A stretch of DNA of 64,000 nucleotides from Blautia liquoris (GTDB lineage: Bacteria; Bacillota; Clostridia; Lachnospirales; Lachnospiraceae), in contig NZ_CP063304.1 of the NCBI RefSeq assembly GCF_015159595.1, forward strand, positions 2,914,001 through 2,978,000, read 5' to 3'. Below are positions 50,233-63,847 of this stretch, one piece after another. A program made the position numbers and the translations under genes. Under the pieces are notes generated by a model. That model did not search any database. It was not told the DNA's origin and saw only the letters and a list, made by a program, of their open reading frames with translations. How positions within the stretch are numbered: position 1 is the stretch's first letter; each line of letters begins with the position of its first letter.

Positions 50233-51523
50233 TCCCTCTATCCTCCTTAATATCAATCATCATATCTAAAAACGGCACCATGCATGCCGCGACAAACCCG
50301 CATGAAAAACCATTGTTATAAAGATTCAACCCGCCGTGCAGATAGGTGACATTCGACACAAGTGTCATATGTAAAAAGCCTGCGGCGATTCCCGACAGTA
50401 TTCCATAATAGCCCGCAATCGGTGCCAAACTGGTTCCAAACAGAGCGCTCATGATCAACGTAACTGGATCACTGGTATCCATTGGTGAGACAAATGCAGC
50501 GAACACCACACCTGCAAGGATTGGAAGGCTGTTTTTGATATGACAGCCAAATGCAGAAAATCCAATTACCGTAAGTACAGCTCCCACAATCGGTCCGGAA
50601 AAGGTTCCTCCCAGGAGTATGACGAATGCAATCATAAGCAGTCCCATGATTCCCATATTAATCAGCGTTGCACCGAGGCCATCTTCTGTCACAAAATCAG
50701 TGACCAGTACGCCGGGAGATGCGATAATCGATTTCATCCCTTTAAGTGAACGATTGTTGACCACAAATCCCACCAGCAAAAGTGCAATGGAAAGACTGCA
50801 TAAGAAGATTCCGGCTTCTGTGGAATACTGCCGGGCGATCAGACGCGGAGTGTCAATCTCTTCTCCAAACAGACGCATGATACTTGCGGCCATCATTGCT
50901 ATGATTCCGGAAGTAAAACCTACATTATATAGCGAAAATCCCCGGTGAAACTGTAAAAATGAAGAGGATAGCGGCGGAAGTATCATTCCGATAAAGATCC
51001 CCACAAGATATCCAATTATAATTCCGGCCGGCCAGGGCAGATTGCTCCCAAAAGCAATATAACTAATCACCGGAGAAAGTGTACTGCCAAAAAGTGCTGC
51101 CAGTGAAAACTGTGAGTATGGTTTTCGCACAAGACGGGCATATATTGATACCCCAAGAAAAATTGGTACCGAATTAAAAATATCCTTCCCAAAAAAGGAA
51201 AAACCGGACACAGTAAAAAGAGCGGCGATCATCGGTCCATTCAACCGTACCTTCTTAATCCAGAGAAGAAGAAGGCTTGCCATGGTAAGAATACCACTAT
51301 TTAAAAATGCACTCCCAAAACTACCGACCTCAAAGTAATCTGTAATCAGATTACTGGGAGAAGTAAAGATTCGAAACATTCCCTTTATAAGGTCGATAGA
51401 AGGATCCGATACTATTCCGATCAGCATCAGGATTATGCAGTAAGCGGCAATTAGACGGTAAAGAAAGGCTTGAAAATCCGGATAGGACTGGTCTTTTGTT
51501 TTATGAATGATTCGTCTTGTCAT
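50195..51523 (-). CDS. DUF1576 integral membrane protein
   Basis: 442 aa from the ATG at 51523 (AAAGGAG upstream; frame to 51601 lacks a site). About eleven to twelve membrane segments in two related halves. Each half has a D-x-x-x-x-G-x-G-x-x-L/F-x-N-x-G-I element (TDYFEVGSFGSAFLNSGILT; TDFVTEDGLGATLINMGIMG), which shows an internal duplication as in transporters. Substrate unknown. Confidence 0.85.
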   Translation of the reverse strand: MTRRIIHKTKDQSYPDFQAFLYRLIAAYCIILMLIGIVSDPSIDLIKGMFRIFTSPSNLITDYFEVGSFGSAFLNSGILTMASLLLLWIKKVRLNGPMIAALFTVSGFSFFGKDIFNSVPIFLGVSIYARLVRKPYSQFSLAALFGSTLSPVISYIAFGSNLPWPAGIIIGYLVGIFIGMILPPLSSSFLQFHRGFSLYNVGFTSGIIAMMAASIMRLFGEEIDTPRLIARQYSTEAGIFLCSLSIALLLVGFVVNNRSLKGMKSIIASPGVLVTDFVTEDGLGATLINMGIMGLLMIAFVILLGGTFSGPIVGAVLTVIGFSAFGCHIKNSLPILAGVVFAAFVSPMDTSDPVTLIMSALFGTSLAPIAGYYGILSGIAAGFLHMTLVSNVTYLHGGLNLYNNGFSCGFVAACMVPFLDMMIDIKEDRGNGREGKSMSNRE

Positions 51524-51711
51524 GAATTCTCCTTTGCGGTGTTTTGCTGTACTGTTTATGGTCTTTTCCATACTATATCGTTCTTTGTAGTAAAAAGTCA
51601 ATTCTTTTCAGAAAATTAAGTGCAATAAAAAATTCAGACGTTAATATATACAAAGATGAAAGCGTCAAAAGGTAGCTTCATCCGGGCACTTAGGGTAAGC
51701 TTTGAGAATCG

Positions 51712-51739
51712 AAAAAGACCCTGTCAGTATGACAGGATC
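51712..51739 (-). terminator. terminator of the rRNA operon
   Basis: On the - strand GATCCTGTCA pairs with TGACAGGGTC and is followed by TTTTT. It lies about 10 bp after tRNA-Asn. Confidence 0.88.
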
Positions 51740-51749
51740 TCATCTCTAA

Positions 51750-51821
51750 CTCCCCGAGTAGGGTTCGAACCTACGACAACTCGGTTAACAGCCGAGGGCT
51801 CTACCGCTGAGCTATCGAGGA
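51750..51821 (-). tRNA. tRNA-Asn (GTT)
   Basis: 72 nt, acceptor TCCTCGA/TCGGGGA, anticodon loop CTGTTAA, discriminator G. About 125 bp after 23S, last gene of the rRNA operon. Confidence 0.95.
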
Positions 51822-51945
51822 TTATTCTGTTTTGGATACTTTACATACGTATCTTCAAAACCGCATACAAATTATAACATCATTCCATCTTTTTGTAAAC
51901 ACCGGACCTTCACTTGATGATAAACTTCATCAAGTGTCGAGGTCA

Positions 51946-54985
<3,040 letters not shown>

Positions 54986-55432
54986 TTGTTGGTCCACCTC
55001 CCCGCTAGCGTGCGGTTCGGTTTTGTGTTTACTGATTCTGTATTGGAATCCATGTCTGACTCTCATCTTCCATGGACTTCGACTTTCTTTAAAAGCATCG
55101 ATTCTTTCGAATCTATCTGGTTTCGATAACATCATGTATTCTCATACACAATGCCTCGGATGTCTTTTCTCTATCTTGCGTTTTTCACGCTTGGATATAG
55201 ATATAATCTGTATGCGGTTTTCAAGGTACGTATCTGACTGAATCTTTATCAGTCATCAGGAAACAAAACAAAGAAACGAAAAACCTTGCAAGGCTCTCTC
55301 CTCTTTCGTTTTACCTTCTGATCACTGGTAAAAACCAGCTCTAACAGCACTTCCCTGCTGATAAAGGTTAGCACACTTCTTTGGGTGCCTGTTCTATTCT
55401 CATCAAGTGCTTCACCTACACTTTGTATTAGG
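54986..55432 (-). other. spacer between 5S and 23S (about 450 bp)
   Basis: No tRNA or ORF. It holds AT-rich sequence with several short inverted repeats expected for rRNA precursor processing stems. Confidence 0.6.
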
Positions 55433-55551
55433 TGCTGGCAGCCACCTGCTCTCCCACACCGTTACCAGTGTAGTACCATCGGCCGCTTAAGGCTTAACCT
55501 TCGTGTTCGGGATGGGTACGGGTGTTTCCCCTAAACGCATCGCCGCCAGCA
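55433..55551 (-). rRNA. 5S ribosomal RNA
   Basis: About 119 nt with helix I TGCTGGCGGC/GCTGCCAGCA and the conserved CCCGAACACGAAGGTTAAGC segment. It lies between 16S and 23S, an unusual position. Confidence 0.95.
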
Positions 55552-55655
55552 GTTAGTTATTCAGTTTTGAGACTGACAAGCTGTAAAAGTTTCGTTTCTG
55601 TTACTTTTACACTTGATAACTAAACAGTAAAACACATCCGGTTACTCATCCGTTT

Positions 55656-57194
<1,539 letters not shown>

Positions 57195-57396
57195 CAATAT
57201 GATCATCCGCTGATTTCTCAGTTGATGCAAAGTTCGTTCCAGGTCAAAATCAACTACTAGCTAATTTATCCCTTTTACTGTTTTTTAAGGATCTTTCGAT
57301 CGTTCATTGTTAATTCTCAAATGGACTTTCGAGGATGTGTTTTACTGTTTAATTATCAAGGTTCCTGTTCGTTCCTGTTTTTGCAGCAACTTGATT

Positions 57397-57425
57397 ATCT
57401 TATCACGCTGTATCTGCTTTGTCAA
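57397..57425 (-). promoter_or_regulatory. rRNA operon promoter P2
   Basis: On the - strand TTGACA, 17-bp spacer, TAAGAT, about 200 bp before 16S. Confidence 0.8.
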
Positions 57426-57499
57426 GAACTTTTTCTTTCTTTTTATCTCAATATGAGATGTCTACTGTCTTATTTCTATGTCTCGCTGACAGCTTATTT

Positions 57500-57528
57500 A
57501 TAATACCATGTCTACATTCCTTTGTCAA
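57500..57528 (-). promoter_or_regulatory. rRNA operon promoter P1
   Basis: On the - strand TTGACA, 17-bp spacer, TATTAT, 103 bp upstream of P2. With P2 it explains most of the 57195-57630 gap; AT-rich flanks could be UP elements. Confidence 0.8.
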
Positions 57529-57630
57529 CAAGTTTTTCGACTTTTTCCGACTTTCTCACATTTCATTTAATTTCCAAAGTAAGTTCCACGGTCTATATTT
57601 CAAGAGAGGAACTTACTATCGGGGCTGCAT

Positions 57631-58314
57631 TCACATCTTAAAAATAAGCTTCACCAGAAGATTATGGGTATACAAGTAATTGAGAAAGGGATCCTTGTCA
57701 ATCTCCTGCATAAACTGACTTCCCCAGCCTGTATTGGAACACAGCGTCAAGATCCCAAAGAAAAGCCACAACCACAGAAGAGCCCGGGCAATTCCTGCCG
57801 CTGCCCCTCCCAGCCGATTGGCAAACCCAATAATCGGCAGATCTGTCACTACATCGACTGCCTTTAATATGATGTGCAGAAGAACGATTGAGAGCACAAA
57901 AGCAATCAAAAATGCAATTATCCTTAACGCACTTTCGCTCAGATAGCTGACAAGGTACTCCGTGAATGTAACAGTCCCCTGGCCCGAGGATGCATCACTG
58001 TCACTCATAATCTCCTGTCGCATATAGTCAGGAATCGGTAGTGAATAGATGAACTCCTGCTTAGCCTGATCACTCTCGCTAGTCTGCTCTCCTCCTCTTT
58101 CCGCCTGAAATTCCGTGAATTTCTCTTCGATATATTCAGGCAGTTTCGTGTGTTCTTTTACAAACCCTTCCACATGGGGAGAGAGCCAGTTGGAAATCAT
58201 GATCACAAAGACGAAGAAAAATGTAGACACAATCGTCCGGATCAGTCCTTTTCTTATTCCCTGAATCACAGACAAGGCCAAAATAGCCAGAATTATGATT
58301 GCCAGCCAACTCAT
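57631..58314 (-). CDS. CvpA-family membrane protein
   Basis: 227 aa. Four membrane segments; the first two (SWLAIIILAILALSVIQGIR, then KGLIRTIVSTFFFVFVIMIS) and a conserved GFANRLGGAAAGIARALLW match CvpA. An acidic extracellular loop of about 70 residues separates helices 2 and 3. E. coli CvpA is needed for colicin V production, but its exact role here is unknown. AGGAG site. Confidence 0.85.
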   Translation of the reverse strand: MSWLAIIILAILALSVIQGIRKGLIRTIVSTFFFVFVIMISNWLSPHVEGFVKEHTKLPEYIEEKFTEFQAERGGEQTSESDQAKQEFIYSLPIPDYMRQEIMSDSDASSGQGTVTFTEYLVSYLSESALRIIAFLIAFVLSIVLLHIILKAVDVVTDLPIIGFANRLGGAAAGIARALLWLWLFFGILTLCSNTGWGSQFMQEIDKDPFLNYLYTHNLLVKLIFKM

Positions 58315-58334
58315 GTAAGATCTCCTCTTTCCTG

Positions 58335-59618
58335 CTATTTTGTAAGCTTTATAGCGTAGTTCCCATTATCCGTCACCAATATGTAGCGGTTTGGAGAAAG
58401 CGGTATCACCGTATTCAAGATTCCTTCACTAATATTTCCTTCAAATTTCTTCACACCTGACAGGCTGTAAGTACACATCCGCCTGTTGTTATACATCAGG
58501 ACCTGATTATCGTCCATCGTAATCTGAGTATAATTAAAATCAAAGTCCTGTGAAAATATCTCTTTTCCTCCCAGATCATATACTTTCATCGTATATGCTT
58601 TCCCGACATCGTTGTTATGTATTACATAGCCCGCGTGACTGCTGTTATAGAACACACTGACAATCTCTTCTTTTTCAAAGACTCTTGTTGTCCGTTTTGG
58701 AATCTGTTTTCCCTTATAAACTGCGAATCCATCATCCAGAAATAGCAGACATGTGGATGGATCCAGATACTGCACCTCAGGTGCTACACAATTTTTTATT
58801 GTCTCACGGTTCACAATATGATCTGTCTTATTCTGTCCAGCATTGCCCCAGTTATAGAATACGACTTCAGTCTTAGGAACCGACTGTTTCATCTGAAGAT
58901 AGGATACAGCCATTACCAGACCATCTTCCGATAATGCCAGATCCATCGGATATCCGGGTTCACCCATCGTACTTTTAAAAGAAGCGATACTTTTTCCAGC
59001 TTTGTCATAATACTGAATCCGGGTGTTATCACCTGACTCCAATATAGCGGCTACAACCCCTTGTTTGGCAACTTTCGCCTTTACAATCGGCATGTCCGTA
59101 GATATCGTTCCAATCAGCCCCTGATCCTGATAAACTTTTACAGTCGTTCCCTGTGTATCATAGATGGCAATTGTATCCTGGCAGCTGGTCACAGCAGGAG
59201 CATTCATCGTGTAAGACGAAGACCACAGGGTCTTGTCCTTACTGTCGGTGAGAGTTGCCCTGTCCAGACTGAATTTTAATAATTTATTTCCAATCTTGCT
59301 GCAAGAGGCTGTTGTCATATCATCACCAGAAAGTTCCTTTAGTACTGAATAGGAATCATAAGACCAATATTTCATCACCTGTGTTACACCAAAGAGTAAC
59401 AGCAAAACTCCCAGAACTACAGTTCCAAACCGAACCCACCGTTTTTGTCTGTAACGGCGCAGCTGTTTTCTATAGTCGCTCAGGCGAATTGCTGGTTTTA
59501 CATCGTTTTTCGTCTCATCAGTGACAGCAGCTTCGAGCTTTTCCAGCTCCAGGGGAGTGTCCACCTTATCTTCCAGTGCTTTCTGAAGTCCTTCAAAATT
59601 CATCTCTTTTTTTGCCAT
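58335..59618 (-). CDS. DUF5711 single-pass membrane protein, propeller-like
   Basis: 427 aa. A cytoplasmic N-terminus (residues 1-70), one membrane segment (about 82-103, FGTVVLGVLLLLFGVTQVM) and a beta-propeller-like outer domain with repeats of the type D-x-x-x-x-x-x-Y-D. This family is almost restricted to Lachnospiraceae and relatives. Located between CvpA and the LysM protein, suggesting an envelope role. Confidence 0.8.
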   Translation of the reverse strand: MAKKEMNFEGLQKALEDKVDTPLELEKLEAAVTDETKNDVKPAIRLSDYRKQLRRYRQKRWVRFGTVVLGVLLLLFGVTQVMKYWSYDSYSVLKELSGDDMTTASCSKIGNKLLKFSLDRATLTDSKDKTLWSSSYTMNAPAVTSCQDTIAIYDTQGTTVKVYQDQGLIGTISTDMPIVKAKVAKQGVVAAILESGDNTRIQYYDKAGKSIASFKSTMGEPGYPMDLALSEDGLVMAVSYLQMKQSVPKTEVVFYNWGNAGQNKTDHIVNRETIKNCVAPEVQYLDPSTCLLFLDDGFAVYKGKQIPKRTTRVFEKEEIVSVFYNSSHAGYVIHNNDVGKAYTMKVYDLGGKEIFSQDFDFNYTQITMDDNQVLMYNNRRMCTYSLSGVKKFEGNISEGILNTVIPLSPNRYILVTDNGNYAIKLTK

Positions 59619-59721
59619 TTCATGTATTCCTTTTTCAATCTCTTATCTGTGAGTTTATGGCATTTTTACGAATACCCTCTAATTGTACCATACTATGATA
59701 CCGGGGTCAAAAGATTATGCT

Positions 59722-60993
59722 TTAAGATTGTGGAAGCAGTAGTTTCTGTCCCTCGTAAATCAATTCGGAATTTGCAAGATGATTGAGTTCGCATATCTGT
59801 GCCACCATGGACATATTTCCATAGTTTGCGATACTGATTCTACTCAGGGTATCACCTTTTTGTACGATGTATTCTTTTGTGGAAACTGCAGTCCCTGATG
59901 TCACAGAAGAGTTTCCGTCCGTCTGGGCATTCTCCGGTGAAACAGCAGAATCAGCCTCAGGTGTCGTTGTTACGTCCGGTGTGGTGTCTGCATCGCTTTC
60001 ATCCGAAGATGCTGTGCTCTCTTCTTTTGAAGAAGACGAACTTTTCCCATCTGAATCCGATGAACTCTTACTTTTTGATGATGACAGACTGCTGCTTATT
60101 GACTCTGATCCCTGCGATTCCTCGAAATCATCATCTTCCGGAAAGTCAGACACCGCTGCCGTCTCACTTCCCCCAGAATCCTCATTAAATCTGCCAAGTA
60201 CTCCCGGCAGTGAACCGGAACCCCTCGCATAGTTAAATCCGACAGCGATCACCGCCACGGCAACACATGCTGCCAGTGTATAAACCTTGTTGTGGTTTCC
60301 CTGGCTTTCCGGTTTCTCTTCCGTCTCTTTTTTCTTATCAAGAGCCTTCCTGAAATTATTCACTGCACGATCTGACACCTGTTCTGTTTCCTCTATCGAA
60401 CGATTCTTTCCGATCGCAATCATATATTCCTGCATTGGCTCATTTTTCTCATAGTAGATATAATAGCCATTTTCTTTTGTCATTCTGCCGTTATCATAAA
60501 AGTAGAATTTCTCTTCCTTCTCCGCCGGCTCCATCAGAAAAAGGACCTTATCATTTCCTGCAAAGTGATTCAGATGCGTTTTCAGGATCACATCATTGAT
60601 ATCGAAGTTGAATCCGGGAAGGCTCAAAACCCATCCCAGAATTTCCTGTCCACGGAAGTACTTTTCCATCGTATCATGTACTTCTCCCCACACCTTGTCC
60701 GTAAACTGAATATGTTCCGGAGTCACCTCCATATCCTGTATCTCCACTGCACTTTGTATAAACAGATAGGATTTTCCCTCTGCCCACTTGTATCTCCCCA
60801 GTAATATGGCTATATGTCCCACTGCTTCCTTATCCATACTCATGCGTCTTAAGAATGTATAGACATAATCCTCCATATAAATCTTACGTGCTCCCCCGAT
60901 TTCTCCAATTTGTCTGATGTTTTTAGGCAAGTAAAAAAATTCTTCATTACCTTTCGCCTTACTTTTGTCTTCTTTATACACAATCTCAATCAT
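59722..60993 (-). CDS. MPN/JAMM-like (degenerate) + LysM membrane protein
   Basis: 423 aa. Residues 40-165 follow the MPN/JAB layout: GHIAILLGR, FIQSAVEIQD, and GWVLSLPGFNFDINDVI at 120-136, where JAMM proteases have G-W-x-H-S-H-P-G-F. Both metal His are replaced by Leu, so it should be inactive. A membrane segment lies at about 237-256, a Ser/Asp-rich linker at 260-370, and a C-terminal LysM domain (EYIVQKGDTLSRISIANYGN). Inside-out envelope protein of unknown role. Confidence 0.75.
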   Translation of the reverse strand: MIEIVYKEDKSKAKGNEEFFYLPKNIRQIGEIGGARKIYMEDYVYTFLRRMSMDKEAVGHIAILLGRYKWAEGKSYLFIQSAVEIQDMEVTPEHIQFTDKVWGEVHDTMEKYFRGQEILGWVLSLPGFNFDINDVILKTHLNHFAGNDKVLFLMEPAEKEEKFYFYDNGRMTKENGYYIYYEKNEPMQEYMIAIGKNRSIEETEQVSDRAVNNFRKALDKKKETEEKPESQGNHNKVYTLAACVAVAVIAVGFNYARGSGSLPGVLGRFNEDSGGSETAAVSDFPEDDDFEESQGSESISSSLSSSKSKSSSDSDGKSSSSSKEESTASSDESDADTTPDVTTTPEADSAVSPENAQTDGNSSVTSGTAVSTKEYIVQKGDTLSRISIANYGNMSMVAQICELNHLANSELIYEGQKLLLPQS

Positions 60994-61254
60994 TCAAATC
61001 ACCCCTTTTTTGCCTCGATGATGCTTACGAGCTGCACCGCATGATGTGCTCCCGCAATTCTACAATACAATAGCACAACATAACTGCAGAATTTATCAAA
61101 ATATGAAAGCGAAACCCCAGATTTTATCGACATATTCCATCAATATCATCTTTCTCCCCCCGGAAATCCCGGTTTCTCTATGAGCAGCTTGTCATTCTGT
61201 AGCGTTTATGCGTGCAAAAGGCCGTGATGCAGTTGGAATGAAATATGGAGTTTA

Positions 61255-61285
61255 CGAATATTCTATAAACTAATGGGGAATGCTA
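61255..61285 (+). promoter_or_regulatory. forespore sigma-type promoter before yyaC
   Basis: CGAATA, 18-bp spacer, AATGCTA resembles the sigma-G consensus (TGAATA / CATACTA); GGGGAATGCTA also fits sigma-F. About 45 bp before the gene, consistent with a sporulation gene. The remainder of 60994-61254 shows no gene. Confidence 0.55.
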
Positions 61286-61330
61286 CCAGGGTCGTAAAAT
61301 CATAGTCCGATGGGGCAGATAGGGGCAGCT

Positions 61331-61936
61331 ATGTTTCGAAAAACAAAAAATGAGACTTGTTATGTAAATGCAGACAGCATACACGCGAGTACAGAGATTG
61401 GAAATGCTCTGGAATATTATATATCCCATATGAATTTTAGCTGGAATGATCTAATATTTCTATGTATCGGCAGTGACCGAATCACAGGAGATTGTCTCGG
61501 TCCCCTGACTGGAAGTCAGCTGAATCAAAAAGGCATACACCCTTACACTGTATATGGAACTCTCGATGATCCAGTACATGCATTAAATCTGACAGATGTA
61601 ATAAATGATATACAATATGCACATCCACAGGCATTGATTATCGCAATTGATGCATCACTTGGTTCGACCACCCATCAGGGATGTATCTGTGTGGGAGAAG
61701 GAGCGATTCTGCCCGGTGCAGGTGTAAGCAAAGATCTTCCGGCAGTCGGGCATATCTTTATCACAGGTATTGTAAACCAGACAGGAATTTCACCTCATCT
61801 TCTCCTTTCTAGCACCAGACTTTCCGATGTCATGCGGATGGCCGATTCCATCAGCGGCGGAATACTGGGCAGCTATTATATCCGACAACTTGCAAAGAAA
61901 AGGATTCCCTCCATATCTGGAAAATGTTTTTGTTAA
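61331..61936 (+). CDS. yyaC: YyaC-family spore protein
   Basis: 201 aa from the ATG at 61331 (AGGGG 6 bp upstream; 61310 lacks a site). FLCIGSDRITGDCLGPLTGSQL, VYGTLDDPVHALNL and IIAIDASLG identify the DUF1256/YyaC fold related to the germination protease Gpr. Made in the forespore; exact activity unproven. Confidence 0.9.
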   Translation: MFRKTKNETCYVNADSIHASTEIGNALEYYISHMNFSWNDLIFLCIGSDRITGDCLGPLTGSQLNQKGIHPYTVYGTLDDPVHALNLTDVINDIQYAHPQALIIAIDASLGSTTHQGCICVGEGAILPGAGVSKDLPAVGHIFITGIVNQTGISPHLLLSSTRLSDVMRMADSISGGILGSYYIRQLAKKRIPSISGKCFC

Positions 61937-61981
61937 AAGGACCGCACACAGCTGGTTTTAAACAGCCGGTGCAGCCCTTTT
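61935..61981. terminator. bidirectional terminator between yyaC and transketolase
   Basis: AAAAGG...CCTTTT with an inner CGCAC/GTGCAG-type and CAGCTG/CAGC stem; A-run and U-run on both sides, at the point where convergent genes meet. Confidence 0.8.
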
Positions 61982-62029
61982 ACTTTTCTCAATTTTAATT
62001 GATACATTCTGTTATGGTGAATATTCGTT

Positions 62030-62968
62030 TTAAATCCAGCTTTTTATCTGTTTGTAGATACCTCTGGCATTCAATTCGTATTTATCCAGAAGTTCCAGTG
62101 CCGGTCCGGATTCGCCAAACTGATCCTGAACTCCGATTTTCATCACCTTTGTCGGTGCATTGGTGCTCAGTGTATCGCACACCGCACTGCCCAGTCCGCC
62201 AATTACGGAATGTTCTTCCACGGTCACGACTTTTCCGGTTTCTCTCGCCGCTTTTATAACCAACTCTTCGTCGAGGGGTTTGATCGTATGAATGTTGATC
62301 ACTTTCACACTTATTCCCTCTTTTTCCAACTGATATGCCGCCTCCAACGTTTCCGGCACGCAAAGGCCGGTGGAAATAACAGTGAGATCTTTTCCTTCTT
62401 TTAATACGACTCCCTTGCCTATTTCGAATTTGTAATCCGGTCGGTCATTGATCACCGGAACCGGCAGACGCCCGAATCTGAGATAGACCGGTCCTGGAGT
62501 CTCATATGCAGCATGAACAGCTGCTCTTGCCTCTATGTCATCAGCCGGACAGATCACGGTCATTCCGGGAATCACCCGCATTAATGCAATATCTTCAATG
62601 GCCTGATGTGTCGCACCGTCCTCTCCCACGGAAATTCCCGCATGGGTTGCACCGATTTTCACATTCAGATGAGGATATCCAATCCCGTTGCGGACCTGCT
62701 CATATGCACGGCCGGCTGCAAACATAGCGAATGTACTGGCAAACGGAACTTTCCCGGCTGCAGCGATTCCCGCCGCAATATCCATCATATTGGCCTCAGC
62801 AATTCCACAGTCCACATGACGCTTTGGAAATACTTTTTTAAAGACCCCTGTCTTGGTTGATGCGGCCAGATCTGCATCCAGAACTACCAGATCGCTGTGT
62901 TCTCTTCCCAACTCCACGAGAGCCTCCCCATAAGATTCCCTGGTCGCGATTTTCTTTATATCTGACAT
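62030..62968 (-). CDS. transketolase, C-terminal subunit
   Basis: 312 aa. The pyrimidine-binding and C-terminal domains, with TRESYGEALVELGREHSDLVVL, GIAEANMMDIAAGIAAAGKVPFASTFA and the phosphate-region GHEEHSVIGGLGSA-like segment. Works as a heterodimer with the adjacent N-terminal subunit in the pentose phosphate pathway. Its start overlaps that subunit's end by 13 bp. Confidence 0.93.
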   Translation of the reverse strand: MSDIKKIATRESYGEALVELGREHSDLVVLDADLAASTKTGVFKKVFPKRHVDCGIAEANMMDIAAGIAAAGKVPFASTFAMFAAGRAYEQVRNGIGYPHLNVKIGATHAGISVGEDGATHQAIEDIALMRVIPGMTVICPADDIEARAAVHAAYETPGPVYLRFGRLPVPVINDRPDYKFEIGKGVVLKEGKDLTVISTGLCVPETLEAAYQLEKEGISVKVINIHTIKPLDEELVIKAARETGKVVTVEEHSVIGGLGSAVCDTLSTNAPTKVMKIGVQDQFGESGPALELLDKYELNARGIYKQIKSWI

Positions 62969-63798
62969 AATTTCTCACCGATCCTTTCCAGGTCTTTCAT
63001 GGCCACTTCATATTCTTTGTCATTTGGTGCTTTGCCATGCCAGCCTGCTTCTCCTTCCATATAGGAAACGCCCTTTCCCTTCACAGTTTTTGCAACAATT
63101 GCAACTGGTTTTCCTTTTATGGTTCTGGCCTCATCAAACGCTGCTCGGATCTTGTCCATATCATTGCCATCTTCCAGTCTGATCACATGAAAATTGAAAG
63201 CCTCAAACTTCTTATCAATCGGATAAGGGGTACAGATATCTGCCACATTACCGTCAATCTGAAGGCCATTGTTGTCTATGATGGCAACCAGATTATCAAG
63301 ATTTCTGGATCCGGCGAACATGGCAGCTTCCCACACTTCACCTTCCTGTAACTCGCCGTCTCCTAAAAGAGTATATACTCTGTAATCATCACCAAAAATT
63401 TTCGCCGAAAGTGCCATACCTGCTGCCGCAGAAACTCCTTGTCCAAGCGAACCGGTGGTCATATCTACTCCGGGAACGTGTTTCATATCCGGATGCCCCT
63501 GCAGGTAAGAACCTGTGTGACGCAGGGTCGGCAGATCCTTCTTCGGAAAATATCCTTTTTCCGCTAAAACTGAATACAATCCTGGTGCCGCGTGTCCTTT
63601 TGAAAGGACAAATCGGTCGCGGTCCGGTTTCTTCGGATCCTTCGGATCTATATTTTGCATTTCATCAAAGTACAAATAGGTCAGTATATCAGCTGCTGAC
63701 AGCGATCCGCCCGGATGGCCGGCTTTTCCGCCATGAACAGCCGTTATGATTCCTTTTCGAACCTCATTCGCTGTCTTTTGAAGCTCTCGTGTATTCAT
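62956..63798 (-). CDS. transketolase, N-terminal subunit
   Basis: 280 aa. Thiamine-pyrophosphate domain: GHPGGSLSAADILTYLYF, SKGHAAPGLYSVLAEKG, and GDGELQEGEVWEAAMFAG followed by NLVAIIDNNGLQIDG (the GDG-to-NN cofactor motif). Split transketolases are common in Clostridia. AAGGAG site; it follows the aldolase/transaldolase gene. Confidence 0.94.
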   Translation of the reverse strand: MNTRELQKTANEVRKGIITAVHGGKAGHPGGSLSAADILTYLYFDEMQNIDPKDPKKPDRDRFVLSKGHAAPGLYSVLAEKGYFPKKDLPTLRHTGSYLQGHPDMKHVPGVDMTTGSLGQGVSAAAGMALSAKIFGDDYRVYTLLGDGELQEGEVWEAAMFAGSRNLDNLVAIIDNNGLQIDGNVADICTPYPIDKKFEAFNFHVIRLEDGNDMDKIRAAFDEARTIKGKPVAIVAKTVKGKGVSYMEGEAGWHGKAPNDKEYEVAMKDLERIGEKLCQI

Positions 63799-63847
63799 CT
63801 ATTTCTCCTTTCAATTATCTGAAAATACGGATTGCTCCGCAATGTTC

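Noticed and set aside
61310-61330. Upstream ATG for yyaC
   Set aside because: No ribosome site; the ATG at 61331 has AGGGG at proper spacing.
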